NCBI GenBank assembly: GCA_902477755.1
Contig: CABSIK010000006.1
Coordinates: forward strand, 1-64,000
Length of the DNA stretch: 64,000 nt
Source of the DNA: an uncultured Clostridia bacterium
GTDB lineage: Bacteria > Bacillota > Clostridia > Lachnospirales > Anaerotignaceae
Direction of reading: 5' to 3'
Shown: positions 35,308 to 44,549 of the stretch, piece after piece
Layout of the letters: each line of letters opens with the position of its first letter
Numbering within the stretch: the stretch's first letter is position 1
Made by a program: the position numbers and the translations under genes
Notes under the pieces: model-generated
What the model was told of the DNA's origin: nothing
What the model saw: the letters and a program-made list of their open reading frames with translations, nothing else
Databases searched by the model: none

Positions 35308-36774
35308 ATGGAGATTGTTTCCGTTCTGGCATATATTGCTGTAGGGATTTTGGTCATTAACGTGGTTTTGGCAGGCTTCGTGGTGTTTTTTGAACGAAGA
35401 AACCCTGCCAGCAGCTGGGCATGGCTTCTGGTGCTGCTGTTCATCCCTGTGTTTGGGTTCGTTATTTATATGATATTTGGCAGGAACAGCAAGCGAGAAA
35501 AAATGTTCCGAGTAAAAGAGGAATATGACCGTGAGGTATATTACAAATATCTGCTGCAGGATGAGCGATGTGTGGGCAGGGTAAAAGCCCAGAAAGAGAT
35601 CATCGAAAAAGGCGGCAGACTGGTAGATGCGGAATATCTGACAGATATGGCATATCTGCATCTGAATTCCGGCAACTGGATGACATTCAACAATAAGGTG
35701 ACACGGTTTATCAGCGGCGCAGACAAATTTGAGGCATTGGTCCGTGACATCCGTCAGGCAAAGGAATTCATCCATCTGGAATACTATATCTGGCGTGGGG
35801 ACAAGCTGGGCACCCGTCTGGTGGAGGAGCTGACGAAAAAGGCAGAAGAAGGCGTGGAAGTGCGTTTGCTCTATGACGGCATGGGCAATTCCAGACTGCC
35901 CAAAGGTTTTTTTGACAAACTTCATGCTGCCGGCGGATATACAGCGGCGTTTTTGCCGCCCTTCATTGTGCGCATCAACTACCGCAACCACAGAAAACTC
36001 TGCATCATCGACGGGAAAGTGGGCTATATCGGCGGCTTTAACGTAGGGGACGAATACCTTGGCATTGTCAAACGCTATGGCCCTTGGCGTGATACCCACC
36101 TGCGTGTGGTAGGTGACGCCATTGACCAGATGCAGATCCGATTTATCAAAGACTGGAATTTTACCACACGTTATGGCGCTGTCCAGCTGGAGCAGCGGTA
36201 TTTCCCACTCCGTGAACAGTCAGAGGGCGTCCGCATGCAGATCGTTTCCAGCGGCCCCGATACCAAGTGGCATAACGTACACAACGGCTATTTTAAAATG
36301 ATCAATGAAGCGGAGCATCATATTTATTTGACAACGCCTTACTTTGTGCCGGACGATGGCATTTTTGAAGCCTTACGAGTGGCTGCCCTTTCTGGACTGG
36401 ATGTGCGGATACTGATTCCCGGAAACCCAGACCATTTCTTTGTATACTGGGCGAGCATGTCTTATCTGGGGCAGTTGTTGGAGGCAGGTGTCAGATGCTA
36501 TCAGTACGAAAAAGGCTTCATCCATTCCAAGAGCCTGTGCATTGATGGGAAAATGTCCTCTGTTGGCACAGCCAATATGGATATCCGCAGTTTTGACTTG
36601 AACTTTGAGGTCAACGCCTTTTTGTATGATGCAGCTTTTACCAGAGAGCTGGAACAGGACTTTTTGAACGACTTGAAAAGTTCCGTAGAGATTACCAGAG
36701 AGTGGTATTACAGAAGAAGATGGTGGTTCAAGGTGAAAGAAGCCGTGGCAAGGCTCATTTCTCCTATGCTGTAA
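35308..36774 (+). CDS. cls: Cardiolipin synthase
   Basis: The 488-residue protein has two N-terminal membrane helices (VLAYIAVGILVINVVLAGFVVFF; WLLVLLFIPVFGFVIYMIFG). Two phospholipase D motifs follow: NHRKLCIIDGKVGYIGGFN and HSKSLCIDGKMSSVGTANMD. It joins two phosphatidylglycerol molecules into cardiolipin plus glycerol. Length and order match bacterial Cls. AAGGGGGGAG supports the start. Confidence 0.95.
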   Translation: MEIVSVLAYIAVGILVINVVLAGFVVFFERRNPASSWAWLLVLLFIPVFGFVIYMIFGRNSKREKMFRVKEEYDREVYYKYLLQDERCVGRVKAQKEIIEKGGRLVDAEYLTDMAYLHLNSGNWMTFNNKVTRFISGADKFEALVRDIRQAKEFIHLEYYIWRGDKLGTRLVEELTKKAEEGVEVRLLYDGMGNSRLPKGFFDKLHAAGGYTAAFLPPFIVRINYRNHRKLCIIDGKVGYIGGFNVGDEYLGIVKRYGPWRDTHLRVVGDAIDQMQIRFIKDWNFTTRYGAVQLEQRYFPLREQSEGVRMQIVSSGPDTKWHNVHNGYFKMINEAEHHIYLTTPYFVPDDGIFEALRVAALSGLDVRILIPGNPDHFFVYWASMSYLGQLLEAGVRCYQYEKGFIHSKSLCIDGKMSSVGTANMDIRSFDLNFEVNAFLYDAAFTRELEQDFLNDLKSSVEITREWYYRRRWWFKVKEAVARLISPML

Positions 36775-36798
36775 GGACTGCCGAAAGGGAGGTTTTTT

Positions 36799-37548
36799 AT
36801 GGAACGCAAAGGATACGCGGAAGAACAGACCATCAATTATTATCAGGTAGATCAGAAGGGAACCCTTTCTCCGGCGGCACTGTTGTCTGCCCTGCAAAAT
36901 GCAGCCATTGACCATTCCGATACATTAGGCTATACATTGGATTATCTGGCAGAGCTTCAATGTGGCTGGGCGGTCATCAACTGGCACATTGTGGTATACC
37001 GCATGCCTGCCCATAGGGAAACCATCCGTCTGGAAACATGGAGCAATAAATGCCGGAAGATGCAGGCGGAAAGAGGTTATTTTCTCTTTGACGAAAAGGG
37101 CGAAAAGATTGCCGATGGCATGTCTCGTTGGGTATATATGGATTTTGCCAAGCGGAAACCCACCAATGTGCCCGATGATATGATCGAGAAATACGGCAGC
37201 AACCAGCCCCCTGCCATTGAAGGAGAAAAATTCCGTATGCCGCCAATGCCGGAAGGGGAACCAACGGCACAGCAGAAATTTACCGTTACGCGTCGGGATA
37301 CGGACACCAACGGTCATGCCAATAACGTGAAATATCTGGAATGGGCGCTGGATGATGTGCCCGATGAAATTTATGACGGCAGGACACTGAAGGACATTCG
37401 TGTGGTATACCGGAAGGAATGCCGCAGAGGCGATGTGGTGCATACCAAAACATTTGTGGAAGAAAAAGAGGGTGTATGGGAAACCATCACATTCATTTTT
37501 GATGAAGAAGAAACCGTATTGGCTGAAATCGCCATTTTATGGGCATAA
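36799..37548 (+). CDS. Acyl-ACP thioesterase
   Basis: The 249-residue protein has two hotdog domains of the FatA/FatB-like family. The first has YYQVDQKGTLSPAALLSALQNAAIDHSD and WHIVVYRMP; the second has TVTRRDTDTNGHANNVKYLEWALD, where Asp/Asn/His form the catalytic site. It releases free fatty acids from acyl-ACP, possibly for lipid remodelling. It follows cls by 24 bp with an AAAGGGAGG site, so the two may form a lipid operon. Chain-length preference cannot be seen. Confidence 0.9.
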   Translation: MERKGYAEEQTINYYQVDQKGTLSPAALLSALQNAAIDHSDTLGYTLDYLAELQCGWAVINWHIVVYRMPAHRETIRLETWSNKCRKMQAERGYFLFDEKGEKIADGMSRWVYMDFAKRKPTNVPDDMIEKYGSNQPPAIEGEKFRMPPMPEGEPTAQQKFTVTRRDTDTNGHANNVKYLEWALDDVPDEIYDGRTLKDIRVVYRKECRRGDVVHTKTFVEEKEGVWETITFIFDEEETVLAEIAILWA

Positions 37549-37551
37549 GAA

Positions 37552-37589
37552 AAGCGTCAGAGACCAGAAATGGAATCTGACGCTTTTTT
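37552..37589. terminator. Terminator between convergent thioesterase and MFS genes
   Basis: AAGCGTCAGA and TCTGACGCTT form a ten-bp stem around a 14-base loop with flanking A and T runs. Confidence 0.9.
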
Positions 37590-37593
37590 GCGT

Positions 37594-38766
37594 TCAAGAA
37601 AAAGCAATGGGACCTGTTTTTTCTGCGCCGAGGAAGAAGCAGATCAGACCAATGACAGCAATGGCGGCGGTCACCAGAATGGCGGCTGTGATGCCCCAGA
37701 GGGTAATAAAGTGACCGCAGAAGAAACTGCCGGCAATGTTGCCAATGGTGATGGCAATGGTAACCATCGCCTGTCCTTTTACCTTGTCTCCGGCAGGCAA
37801 AATGGCGTTGGCATAGTAAACGGAAGCCGGTGTGAACAGGGCAAAGGAGAAGATTTGTGTCAGAAATGCGGCGTAAATCATGGGCAGATTGGGTGCCAAA
37901 GGAACAAGAACGGCTTTCAGCACAAAAAAGATGGCTGTGAACCGCATGACGCTTCCGCAGTCCCGTCCTTTGACGAATCTGGAAAAGCCAATCATCACAA
38001 AAAATTCCAGAAGGGCAGTGTAAGCCATGACCTGCCCCAGTTCCTGATTGCCTTTGCCGATTTTCTGAAGAATCTGAATCATGTAGGTGTTGATGGCGCT
38101 GTGAGAAATAAAAATCAGGATGATGCCCAGACAAAGGACAGCAAACCGACGATTTTCCCGCAGTATGGAAACGGTGCCTCGAGAGGACACAATGGATGAG
38201 CCGCTGCGCTTGGTTTCCGGAAAGGCCTGCAATAATACCGCCATGAGCAGGTACAGCAGACTGCCGATGACAGGCAGACAACGCAGAGAGAAAATCAGCG
38301 TCAAAGAGCCAAGGAAAAAGGCAAGGACTGCATAGGACATGGAGCCAATGCCGCGGGCGGCGCCAAAATTCAGATAGTATCCGTTATTGAGCAGCTGCAT
38401 GCCCAATGCGCTTAAAAGGGGCTGAAAGGCAAGATGCAGCAGCATGAGAATCACATAACAGACGCCGGAGAGAGTCTGCTGAGGAAAGAAAAACAGCAGA
38501 GCCATAGGGAGGATGGTCAAAAGACAGAGCAGCGTCATCAAAGACCGCAGGGAAAACCGCTTTCCCCGGTCTGCTGCCGCAGCCGCAAAGGGCTGAAACA
38601 CAGCGGAAAAAACACAGGCCAGCGCAATGAGTGTGCCGACCTGTGAATCCGTGAATTTTCTGTCTAAAAGGAATACGGCGGCAAAGGTATAGATGGCGCC
38701 GTAACTCATCCAGTAGAGTCCCTGTAAGGCGCTGTAACAGTTGGAAATGTGTTTGGAACCGTTCAT
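37594..38766 (-). CDS. MFS transporter (MFS_1-like, nucleoside/sugar symporter type)
   Basis: The 390-residue protein has about twelve hydrophobic segments. It starts CYSALQGLYWMSYGAIYTFAAVFLL, with the early loop AAAAADRGKRFSLRSL as the motif A region, and the central loop PETKRSGSSIVSSRGT. The pattern fits the LacY/NupG-like MFS subgroup. The substrate is unknown. The gene is 38 bp downstream of map on the same strand and may be read with it. Confidence 0.85.
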   Translation of the reverse strand: MNGSKHISNCYSALQGLYWMSYGAIYTFAAVFLLDRKFTDSQVGTLIALACVFSAVFQPFAAAAADRGKRFSLRSLMTLLCLLTILPMALLFFFPQQTLSGVCYVILMLLHLAFQPLLSALGMQLLNNGYYLNFGAARGIGSMSYAVLAFFLGSLTLIFSLRCLPVIGSLLYLLMAVLLQAFPETKRSGSSIVSSRGTVSILRENRRFAVLCLGIILIFISHSAINTYMIQILQKIGKGNQELGQVMAYTALLEFFVMIGFSRFVKGRDCGSVMRFTAIFFVLKAVLVPLAPNLPMIYAAFLTQIFSFALFTPASVYYANAILPAGDKVKGQAMVTIAITIGNIAGSFFCGHFITLWGITAAILVTAAIAVIGLICFFLGAEKTGPIAFS

Positions 38767-38804
38767 AAATGCAACACCTCACGTTTTCTTTTGTATGAAT
38801 CAAA

Positions 38805-39674
38805 TCAATGGGTAATGATTTCTACGCCGTCTTCGGTGATGGCAACAGTGTATTCCCACTGAGCGGAAAGAGAGCCGTCTTCTGTGTAGATGGTCCAGCC
38901 GTTTTCTTCATCCTGAAAGAAATCTTCTTCCCCTTCGTTTACCATGGGTTCGATGGTGAATACCATGCCGGGAACCAGCAGCATGCCGGTGCCTTTTTTG
39001 CCGATGTGGCATACATAAGGTTCTTCGTGGAAGTCGTTGCCGACACCATGACCGCCAATGTCATGAAGGACGGTATAGCCATGGGCATAAACATGTTTGC
39101 TGATGACTTCGCCGATGTCTCCCAGATGCCCCCAAGGTTTCACTGCCGCCAGTGCCAGATCAACAGATTCTTTTGTGACTTCCACCAGTTTTTTGGCTTC
39201 GTCGCTGACCTGACCGATGCAGAACATACGGGATGCGTCTGCGTAATAACCATCCAGAATGGTGGTAACGTCTACGTTGATGATGTCCCCATCCTGAAGG
39301 ATTTCATCAGGAGAAGGAATACCGTGGCAGATCACATCATTTACGGATGTGCAGACACTTTTAGGGAAACCGCAGTAGTTCAAAGGTGCAGGAATACCGC
39401 CGTGAGCGATGGTATATTCATGTACCAGTTTGTTGATGTCTTCTGTGGACATGCCAGCGTGGATGTTTTCCGCTACCATATCCAGAATTTCTGTGTTCAG
39501 TTTGCCGGCTTTGCGGATGCCTTCCAGCTGTGCCGGTGTTTTGATGAGGGAGTGGGGAGGTACTTTTTCCCCTTTTGCTTTCAGTTCTGCCAGTTTTTCA
39601 TCAAATTCTGCGTGGCAGACTTTATATTTTTTTCCGCTGCCGCACCAGCAGGGATCGTTTCGTCCGATTTTCAT
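38805..39674 (-). CDS. map: Type I methionine aminopeptidase with N-terminal SEC-C zinc motif
   Basis: The 289-residue enzyme removes the initiator Met from nascent proteins. An N-terminal SEC-C motif (IGRNDPCWCGSGKKYKVCH) precedes a full MetAP domain. The five metal ligands lie in NVDVTTILDGYYADASRMF (two Asp), GHGVGNDFHEEP (His), FTIEPMVNEGE (Glu) and QWEYTVAITEDG (Glu). The SEC-C extension is known in a subset of Firmicutes MetAPs and may bind ribosomes or nucleic acid. A good AAGGA site precedes the start. The MFS gene follows. Confidence 0.96.
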   Translation of the reverse strand: MKIGRNDPCWCGSGKKYKVCHAEFDEKLAELKAKGEKVPPHSLIKTPAQLEGIRKAGKLNTEILDMVAENIHAGMSTEDINKLVHEYTIAHGGIPAPLNYCGFPKSVCTSVNDVICHGIPSPDEILQDGDIINVDVTTILDGYYADASRMFCIGQVSDEAKKLVEVTKESVDLALAAVKPWGHLGDIGEVISKHVYAHGYTVLHDIGGHGVGNDFHEEPYVCHIGKKGTGMLLVPGMVFTIEPMVNEGEEDFFQDEENGWTIYTEDGSLSAQWEYTVAITEDGVEIITH

Positions 39675-39768
39675 TTGAATCGTTCCTTTCTATATCTCAA
39701 TCAATGCATATTTCCATTCAATACTAGCACAAAAAAGGGACGTATACAAGGAAAAGAAGGAGAAAGAA

Positions 39769-39830
39769 AGCAACTTCCCCTTAAGAAAACATTGGTTTTT
39801 TGTTTTATTAATTTCTTAAGGGGAGATGCT
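39769..39830 (+). repeat. MITE-like intergenic repeat, minimal 62-bp palindromic form
   Basis: AGCAACTTCCCCTTAAGAAA and TTTCTTAAGGGGAGATGCT form near-perfect inverted ends around an AT-rich spacer. This is the palindromic module alone, without the terminator-like hairpin. It lies between the divergent map and cysK genes. Confidence 0.8.
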
Positions 39831-39905
39831 CCCCAGCATGAAGTTTATTTGAAGGTGGCAGCGGAATGTGGTAATATGAGAACAGAAACAAGCTCAAAAA
39901 ACAGC

Positions 39906-39934
39906 TTGACATATAAAACCTATAGTGATACTAT
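39906..39934 (+). promoter_or_regulatory. cysK promoter with overlapping operator-like palindrome
   Basis: TTGACA (39906-39911) and TACTAT (39929-39934) are spaced by 17 bp. The palindrome ATAGT-GAT-ACTAT overlaps the -10 box, a position expected for a repressor site. Which regulator binds is not known. Confidence 0.7.
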
Positions 39935-39963
39935 GATTAAAAATCGCGGAAAGGATGATACCA

Positions 39964-40896
39964 ATGGCAAAGATTTACAAAAATATAGAAGAATTGATCG
40001 GCAAAACGCCTTTACTGGAATTGACACACTTGGAAGAAATCCACAATCTGGATGCAAAAGTTTTGGCAAAAGTGGAGTTTTTGAATCCTGGCGGCAGTGC
40101 CAAAGATCGTGTAGCAAAGAAAATGGTGGAAGATGCGGAAGCGAAAGGTCTTTTGAAACCGGGTGCAACGATTATTGAACCTACCAGCGGCAATACAGGC
40201 ATTGGTCTGGCAGTTATGGCAGCGGCAAGAGGCTATAGAGCTATCATCGTTATGCCTGACAGCATGAGCATGGAACGCCGCATGCTCATGACAGCTTTCG
40301 GCGCGGAACTGGTGCTGACAGAAGGGGCAAAAGGTATGGCAGGCGCCATTGCAAAAGCGGAAGAACTGGCAAAAGAAATCCCCGGTGCATTCATTCCCGG
40401 ACAGTTTGATAATCCTGCGAACCCTCAGGCACATTACGAAACCACAGGTCCTGAAATCTATGAAGACACTGACGGCAAAGTGGATATTTTCGTGGCAGGC
40501 ATCGGTACCGGCGGTACCATCACAGGTGTAGGCCGTTATCTGAGAGAAAAGAATCCTGATGTACAGATCATCGGTGTGGAACCTGCTTCCTCTCCTTTGC
40601 TGACAGAAGGCAGAGCCGGCAGTCATGGTCTTCAGGGGATCGGCGCAAACTTTGTACCCTCTATTCTGGATACAAAGCTGTATAATGAAATCATTCCTGT
40701 AAAAGAAGAAGAAGCTTATGCGGCAGGCAGAGCGGTGGCGCAGAAGGAAGGTCTCATGGTGGGCATTTCTTCCGGTGCAGCCATCCATGCAGCTCTGGAA
40801 GTGGCAAAACGTCCCGAAAATAAGGGCAAGACCATTGTGGTTCTGCTGCCCGATACTGGTGACAGATATTTGTCTACCCCTATGTTTCAGGCGTAA
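39964..40896 (+). CDS. cysK: Cysteine synthase A (O-acetylserine thiol-lyase)
   Basis: The 310-residue PLP enzyme makes cysteine from O-acetylserine and sulfide. The PLP lysine is Lys47 in NPGGSAKDRVAKKM. The substrate loop TSGNTGIGLA, the phosphate loop GTGGTITGVGRYL and the final LPDTGDRYLSTPMF are standard. The ATG at 39964 is preferred because GGAAAGG abuts the other ATG (39955) with no spacing. It appears to be a single-gene unit from the promoter at 39906. Confidence 0.96.
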   Translation: MAKIYKNIEELIGKTPLLELTHLEEIHNLDAKVLAKVEFLNPGGSAKDRVAKKMVEDAEAKGLLKPGATIIEPTSGNTGIGLAVMAAARGYRAIIVMPDSMSMERRMLMTAFGAELVLTEGAKGMAGAIAKAEELAKEIPGAFIPGQFDNPANPQAHYETTGPEIYEDTDGKVDIFVAGIGTGGTITGVGRYLREKNPDVQIIGVEPASSPLLTEGRAGSHGLQGIGANFVPSILDTKLYNEIIPVKEEEAYAAGRAVAQKEGLMVGISSGAAIHAALEVAKRPENKGKTIVVLLPDTGDRYLSTPMFQA

Positions 40897-40920
40897 AGCA
40901 TAAAAAACGTTTTCGGTAAA

Positions 40921-41015
40921 AGCAACTTTAAGAAAACATAACAAATAAAATAAGAAAGCCAAAATCCTTTGTAATGATAAGGGTTTTGGCTTTTTTGTTT
41001 TCTTATAAAGATGCT
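40921..41015 (-). repeat. MITE-like intergenic repeat, short form with hairpin
   Basis: The 95-bp copy runs from AGCAACTTTAAGAAAACATA to GTTTTCTTATAAAGATGCT and encloses the hairpin AAGCCAAAATCCTTT / AAGGGTTTTGGCTTTTTT. It lies between the convergent cysK and ytvI genes and probably terminates both. Confidence 0.8.
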
Positions 41016-41035
41016 CCTAAACTGAAAACGCTTTT

Positions 41036-42106
41036 TTATGTGGTAGGAGGTGTTTCTTTTTCACGGGTCTGGAAATATGCCCGCAGCAGTACAGCAATGA
41101 CGGGCCCAAGAAGCAGCCCCCAGAAGCCGATACATTTATAGCCGAAGTACATGGAAAACAGTGTCAGCAGAGGATGCAGACCAATCTGTGTGCCGAGAAT
41201 TTTTGGCTGCATAATCTGCCGCATAATCTGCACAGCGGCGTAGATGACCATATAGCCAATGGCAAGCTTGGGAGAACCAAGAATCAGATGGATGACAGCT
41301 CCCGGCCAGAGAATAAATCCGCTGCCAAAGAAAGGCAGAGCATCAATGATGGCTATAATGACGCTGAGCAGCAGGGCAAAGGGTGAGCGCAGGACCATAA
41401 GGCCAATAAATGTAATGGCAAAGGTATAAATCATCAGAATCAGCTGCGTTTTGATATAGCCCCATACGGATGTTTTCAGTTCCCGTTTTGTTCTGTGGAT
41501 GGAAGTGTGAAATAGGGAAAGTACATGTTTTTCATAAAGTCTGCGAATGAGAACGGCGTCCTTTGTGAAGAAATAAGAGGACAGCAGTGCAATGAGCACA
41601 CCCAGCAGAAAGTTTGGCACAGAAGTCAGAGAAGAAGAACCTGTACTCTGCACCAGAGAAAGCAGTATGGAGGATAGATTTCCCCGCAGCTGTTCTGTGG
41701 AGTTTTGAATCAGATTTTGCAGAGGATCAGGCAGTACCACCAACAGGCTGTCTAACTGTGTCCAAAGACGATCCAGTGCATTTTGAATCAGGATCATGTA
41801 CTGGGGCATGAGCCGCAGGAAAGATTCTGCCTGTGCTGCAATGCGATTGCCGATGAGGGCAACAAAAAGGGAAATAAGCCCCAAAAATAACAGGATACAG
41901 AACAAAGATGCAATCCAGCGAGGGATGCGCCGTTTTTCCAGATAATTTGCCAGAGGGCGGAACAGAAGGCTCAGGAGCCAGCCCACCAGAAAAGGCAGGA
42001 AAATCGGAAATAAATAGCGGAAAAAGAGAAAACAAAACAATATAGTGCCACCCAGAATGAGAAAATCTTGGAGAGCTTGTCTGTTTTTCAAATAAAAATC
42101 GCGCAT
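41036..42106 (-). CDS. ytvI: Sporulation integral membrane protein YtvI (AI-2E transporter family)
   Basis: The 356-residue protein has about eight hydrophobic segments of the AI-2E/PerM superfamily, with FLPFLVGWLLSLLFRPLANYLEKR near the N-terminus, IIAIIDALPFFGSGFILWPGAV in the middle and GFWGLLLGPVIAVLL near the end. The layout matches YtvI of spore formers. The start follows GGAGGTGA by seven bases; a longer frame begins inside that RBS. In Bacillus it is made during sporulation; its role is not established. Confidence 0.87.
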   Translation of the reverse strand: MRDFYLKNRQALQDFLILGGTILFCFLFFRYLFPIFLPFLVGWLLSLLFRPLANYLEKRRIPRWIASLFCILLFLGLISLFVALIGNRIAAQAESFLRLMPQYMILIQNALDRLWTQLDSLLVVLPDPLQNLIQNSTEQLRGNLSSILLSLVQSTGSSSLTSVPNFLLGVLIALLSSYFFTKDAVLIRRLYEKHVLSLFHTSIHRTKRELKTSVWGYIKTQLILMIYTFAITFIGLMVLRSPFALLLSVIIAIIDALPFFGSGFILWPGAVIHLILGSPKLAIGYMVIYAAVQIMRQIMQPKILGTQIGLHPLLTLFSMYFGYKCIGFWGLLLGPVIAVLLRAYFQTREKETPPTT

Positions 42107-42236
42107 ACGGCGGTCACCTCCCAATGCTGTGTGTCATACACAAGCATATGTATCTTACTTCTTATTATAAGACTTTTTTACAGAAAGACCACGTTTTTTT
42201 CTATGATTTTCTTGAAAAGAAAAAAGAACATAAAAA

Positions 42237-42269
42237 CAGGAAGCCTGTTGGGAATAACGAGGCTTCCTG
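42237..42269 (-). terminator. Terminator downstream of the cotJC 3' part
   Basis: CAGGAAGCC and GGCTTCCTG pair. On the minus strand the stem is followed by TTTTTATG. It would end the cotJABC transcript after the element is removed. Confidence 0.75.
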
Positions 42270-42290
42270 CTTCTTTTTAGGAGGATTTGT

Positions 42291-42476
42291 TTATTTGTTC
42301 ATGAAAAACCAGTGTTTTTGGTTCAGATGGTCTCTGGCAATTTCCAGGGCTTCGCCGAACCGCTGGAAGTGTACCACTTCCCGTTCCCGCAGGAACCGCA
42401 GGGGTGCTAAAACGTCCGGGTCTTCCGCAAGGTCGATGAGGTATTCATAGGTGCTGCGGGCTTTCTGCTCTGCTGC
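42291..42476 (-). pseudogene. cotJC: cotJC, detached 3' part (codons 134-194)
   Basis: The minus strand encodes AAEQKARSTYEYLIDLAED, continues PDVLAPLRFLREREVVHFQR and ends at a stop at 42291. These are the C-terminal helices of CotJC-type Mn-catalases, including the metal-binding REREVVHFQRFGE motif. It has no start of its own. The first 135 codons lie 4.9 kb away at 47369-47797, on the same strand and in the right order. Joined at the shared core (42469-42476 with 47391-47398) the two parts make an uninterrupted 194-codon frame, so this is a split gene and not a decayed remnant: no stop or frameshift is present in this part. Confidence 0.92.
42469..42476 (+). repeat. Recombination core, left junction of the cotJC element
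   Basis: TCTGCTGC here is identical and in the same orientation as at 47391-47398. On the gene strand it reads GCAGCAGA, with GA as the likely crossover dinucleotide. Joining the element's two internal flanks gives GCAGCA-GA-TGCTGC, a symmetric arrangement typical of serine-recombinase attP sites. Wider arms match at about 16 of 24 positions by my hand alignment. Confidence 0.8.
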
Positions 42477-42513
42477 ACCTTTGTAAATGTCATGTGAGAA
42501 GTGATCTTGTTGT

Positions 42514-44013
42514 TCAGCTGATCATTTCGATGCCTTCGCCTGAGGGGTAGAATTGAAGTGCATCTTCCAATACCTGAAATGCGCCGGCATAGTTCCAAAT
42601 GCTTGTCATTCTCTTTTCCATTGCCGTCATAACAGGATACTGCATCCAGCTATTCTGGTGTATATAATGAAACCTACTGCTGATAATGTAATCATCCATC
42701 ATTTCATCAATGGGATATGCGATGTAGCCTCTATAACTGCTGCCTTGTCGAGGCATAGAGAATGTGGCAAACACGTCGGTATTGGTCTGGATTCCACCAA
42801 AGAAACTATCGGATGTGTATGCTTGTGTACCTAATGAGTAATAGTCAGCCACAAAGGTTTCTTCGTTGCTGTTATATAAAACACGTCCCGTTACATCGCC
42901 GCCGGAAGTCCATCCTTCGGAAATATCTTTGTAAACTGGCCAAAGCTGAATGGCTTCTGTGCCATAAAATTTGGGTGCTTTGTTCCATAGAAAGTGATGG
43001 AAGATGATCCAGCGCTCTCGTTCGGCAGGAACCTGTACACCAATGCCTGTGACACGAAGATTTGGAGTTTCGGAAACGGAATCATCCGCGTTTCCATAAT
43101 CCTCCAGAGGTATGTCGGTTTCATCAACAACGACTTGTAATGCGCCATTGCAGGCGGCAATGTCTTCTGCGCTGAGATCGTTCAGGATATAGGAGGGGAA
43201 CCCGAGGTCAATGAGCTGAGCCTTGATGTCGTCCACGTTTTTATGCTCGTCAGCACGCAGTGCAGTCCATTTCATAGGATAGCTGCCCCCAAACAAATAA
43301 CCGCATGTGCCGCCTATGAGCAGCAGCAAAAGGAATAAATAGACGATGTGCAGGTCTCTCCATCTGGCAGGAACGGCACTGATTTCGTAGCCTATTTCAT
43401 CCAATTCATTGGATAATCTGTGTATATTGTAGACGATGCGGCAATAAGCAATAAACATGATCAAGGCAATGATTATGCCGCTGTACTGTGCAAGACCCAG
43501 AAAGCACATAAGCCCATACCATACGACCAAGGCAGCTGCACTGCCTGCCTGAGGAGAAAGCCCTGCATTTTGCCGAATGGAAATAAAACCGCGCCAAAAG
43601 CAGACAAAAAGAGCAAACTGCAAAATGAAATTTGCAATGGACAGCACAAAATCCATTGCAGATGGATATATGGTGCTTTGCAGTATGGTGGTGTTTAAGA
43701 TCAGTACCCATAAGAAACATGCGGTGCGAATGATGGATATGACAAAACAGCGTTTGAACCATTTGTTTTCGTGCTGCAACGGGCGAAAGCCAAGGAGAAG
43801 GAGAATGGTTCCGATGGCTGGCAGGATATAGTAAAGAAGCCCGATGTTTAATGTAATGGCTGTGAGTGTTATGCCGCCCAAAACGCGGTTGATGGATTTT
43901 GTCCAAAGGGTTTCTTCTGTGGAACGATCTTGGGGCGGTAATTTTGGAGCAGTGTTTTCAGCTGTGGATTCAGAGTGTGTGTCAGTCATGGTTTTTTGTT
44001 CAAGCTCATCCAT
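42514..44013 (-). CDS. Polytopic membrane protein of unknown function, element cargo
   Basis: The 499-residue protein starts at ATG 44013, eight bases after GAGGAGG. The N-terminal 45 residues are hydrophilic and acidic. About six membrane segments follow, among them GITLTAITLNIGLLYYILPA, FVISIIRTACFLWVLIL and IVYLFLLLLLIGGTCGYLFG. The remainder, about 210 residues, is a soluble domain, probably extracytoplasmic, with several Trp and aromatic residues (WIIFHHFLWNKAPKFYG). I recognise no family. It ends only 37 bp from the left recombination core, so it is clearly element cargo. No terminator separates it from the core. Confidence 0.85.
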   Translation of the reverse strand: MDELEQKTMTDTHSESTAENTAPKLPPQDRSTEETLWTKSINRVLGGITLTAITLNIGLLYYILPAIGTILLLLGFRPLQHENKWFKRCFVISIIRTACFLWVLILNTTILQSTIYPSAMDFVLSIANFILQFALFVCFWRGFISIRQNAGLSPQAGSAAALVVWYGLMCFLGLAQYSGIIIALIMFIAYCRIVYNIHRLSNELDEIGYEISAVPARWRDLHIVYLFLLLLLIGGTCGYLFGGSYPMKWTALRADEHKNVDDIKAQLIDLGFPSYILNDLSAEDIAACNGALQVVVDETDIPLEDYGNADDSVSETPNLRVTGIGVQVPAERERWIIFHHFLWNKAPKFYGTEAIQLWPVYKDISEGWTSGGDVTGRVLYNSNEETFVADYYSLGTQAYTSDSFFGGIQTNTDVFATFSMPRQGSSYRGYIAYPIDEMMDDYIISSRFHYIHQNSWMQYPVMTAMEKRMTSIWNYAGAFQVLEDALQFYPSGEGIEMIS

Positions 44014-44103
44014 TTGTTTTACCTCCTCAAGTTTTTTGCTGTATTTCCTTATGCTTCTTCTAGGGAAACGCTGCGAAAGATTGGTATAGTATGATTGTAG
44101 CAA

Positions 44104-44549
44104 AAAAGCGTACAGGCATCTATGGTATTGCCAAAAAGTAAAAAAGAAGTAAGAAATGGATTCATGCAGGAATGGTATTTGTTAAAAAGGATTTATGTGA
44201 AGGTAAGGGGGATATGAATCAAAAGGCATTAACAAAGAAAGCGCGGTAGTTTACAAATAGTTCTTAAAAAAGTTGACATCCTGTCATCAAAGGTTCATTT
44301 CCTTTAAGTTTTTGATAAATAGACACAAGCAAAAAAACGAAAGTCCATGAGCTCAATAGCCTTGAAACTTCGGCTTTTCCTTGTTGGAAGCGGATTCCTG
44401 ATTCAGATTTTGGTTAGGGGACTTCATAGCGTAAGATATGCAAGCAGCTCTTTGTGAAACAAAATTCTTGAGGAAAGTGAAAAACTTAGTTTTTCTGCAA
44501 AAAAAAGTCATGATAGAAAAGGTATCATGACTTTATTGCGTATATTCTA
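44104..44549. other. Non-coding gap inside the element
   Basis: The region between the membrane-protein and rubrerythrin genes (the full gap is 536 bp from 44014) holds no supported gene. A tiny RBS-led open frame at about 44214 codes only MNQKALTKKAR. A loose hairpin lies near 44340-44385, and the rubrerythrin terminator lies at the right end. It may include degraded sequence. Confidence 0.5.
44504..44534 (-). terminator. Terminator after rubrerythrin
   Basis: AAAGTCATGATA and TATCATGACTTT form a perfect 12-bp stem with a seven-base loop. On the minus strand it is followed by T-rich sequence. Confidence 0.9.

Noticed and set aside
38808..40178. A 456-codon plus-strand frame opposite map and running into cysK
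   Set aside because: It is the antisense of methionine aminopeptidase, with no RBS or family pattern.
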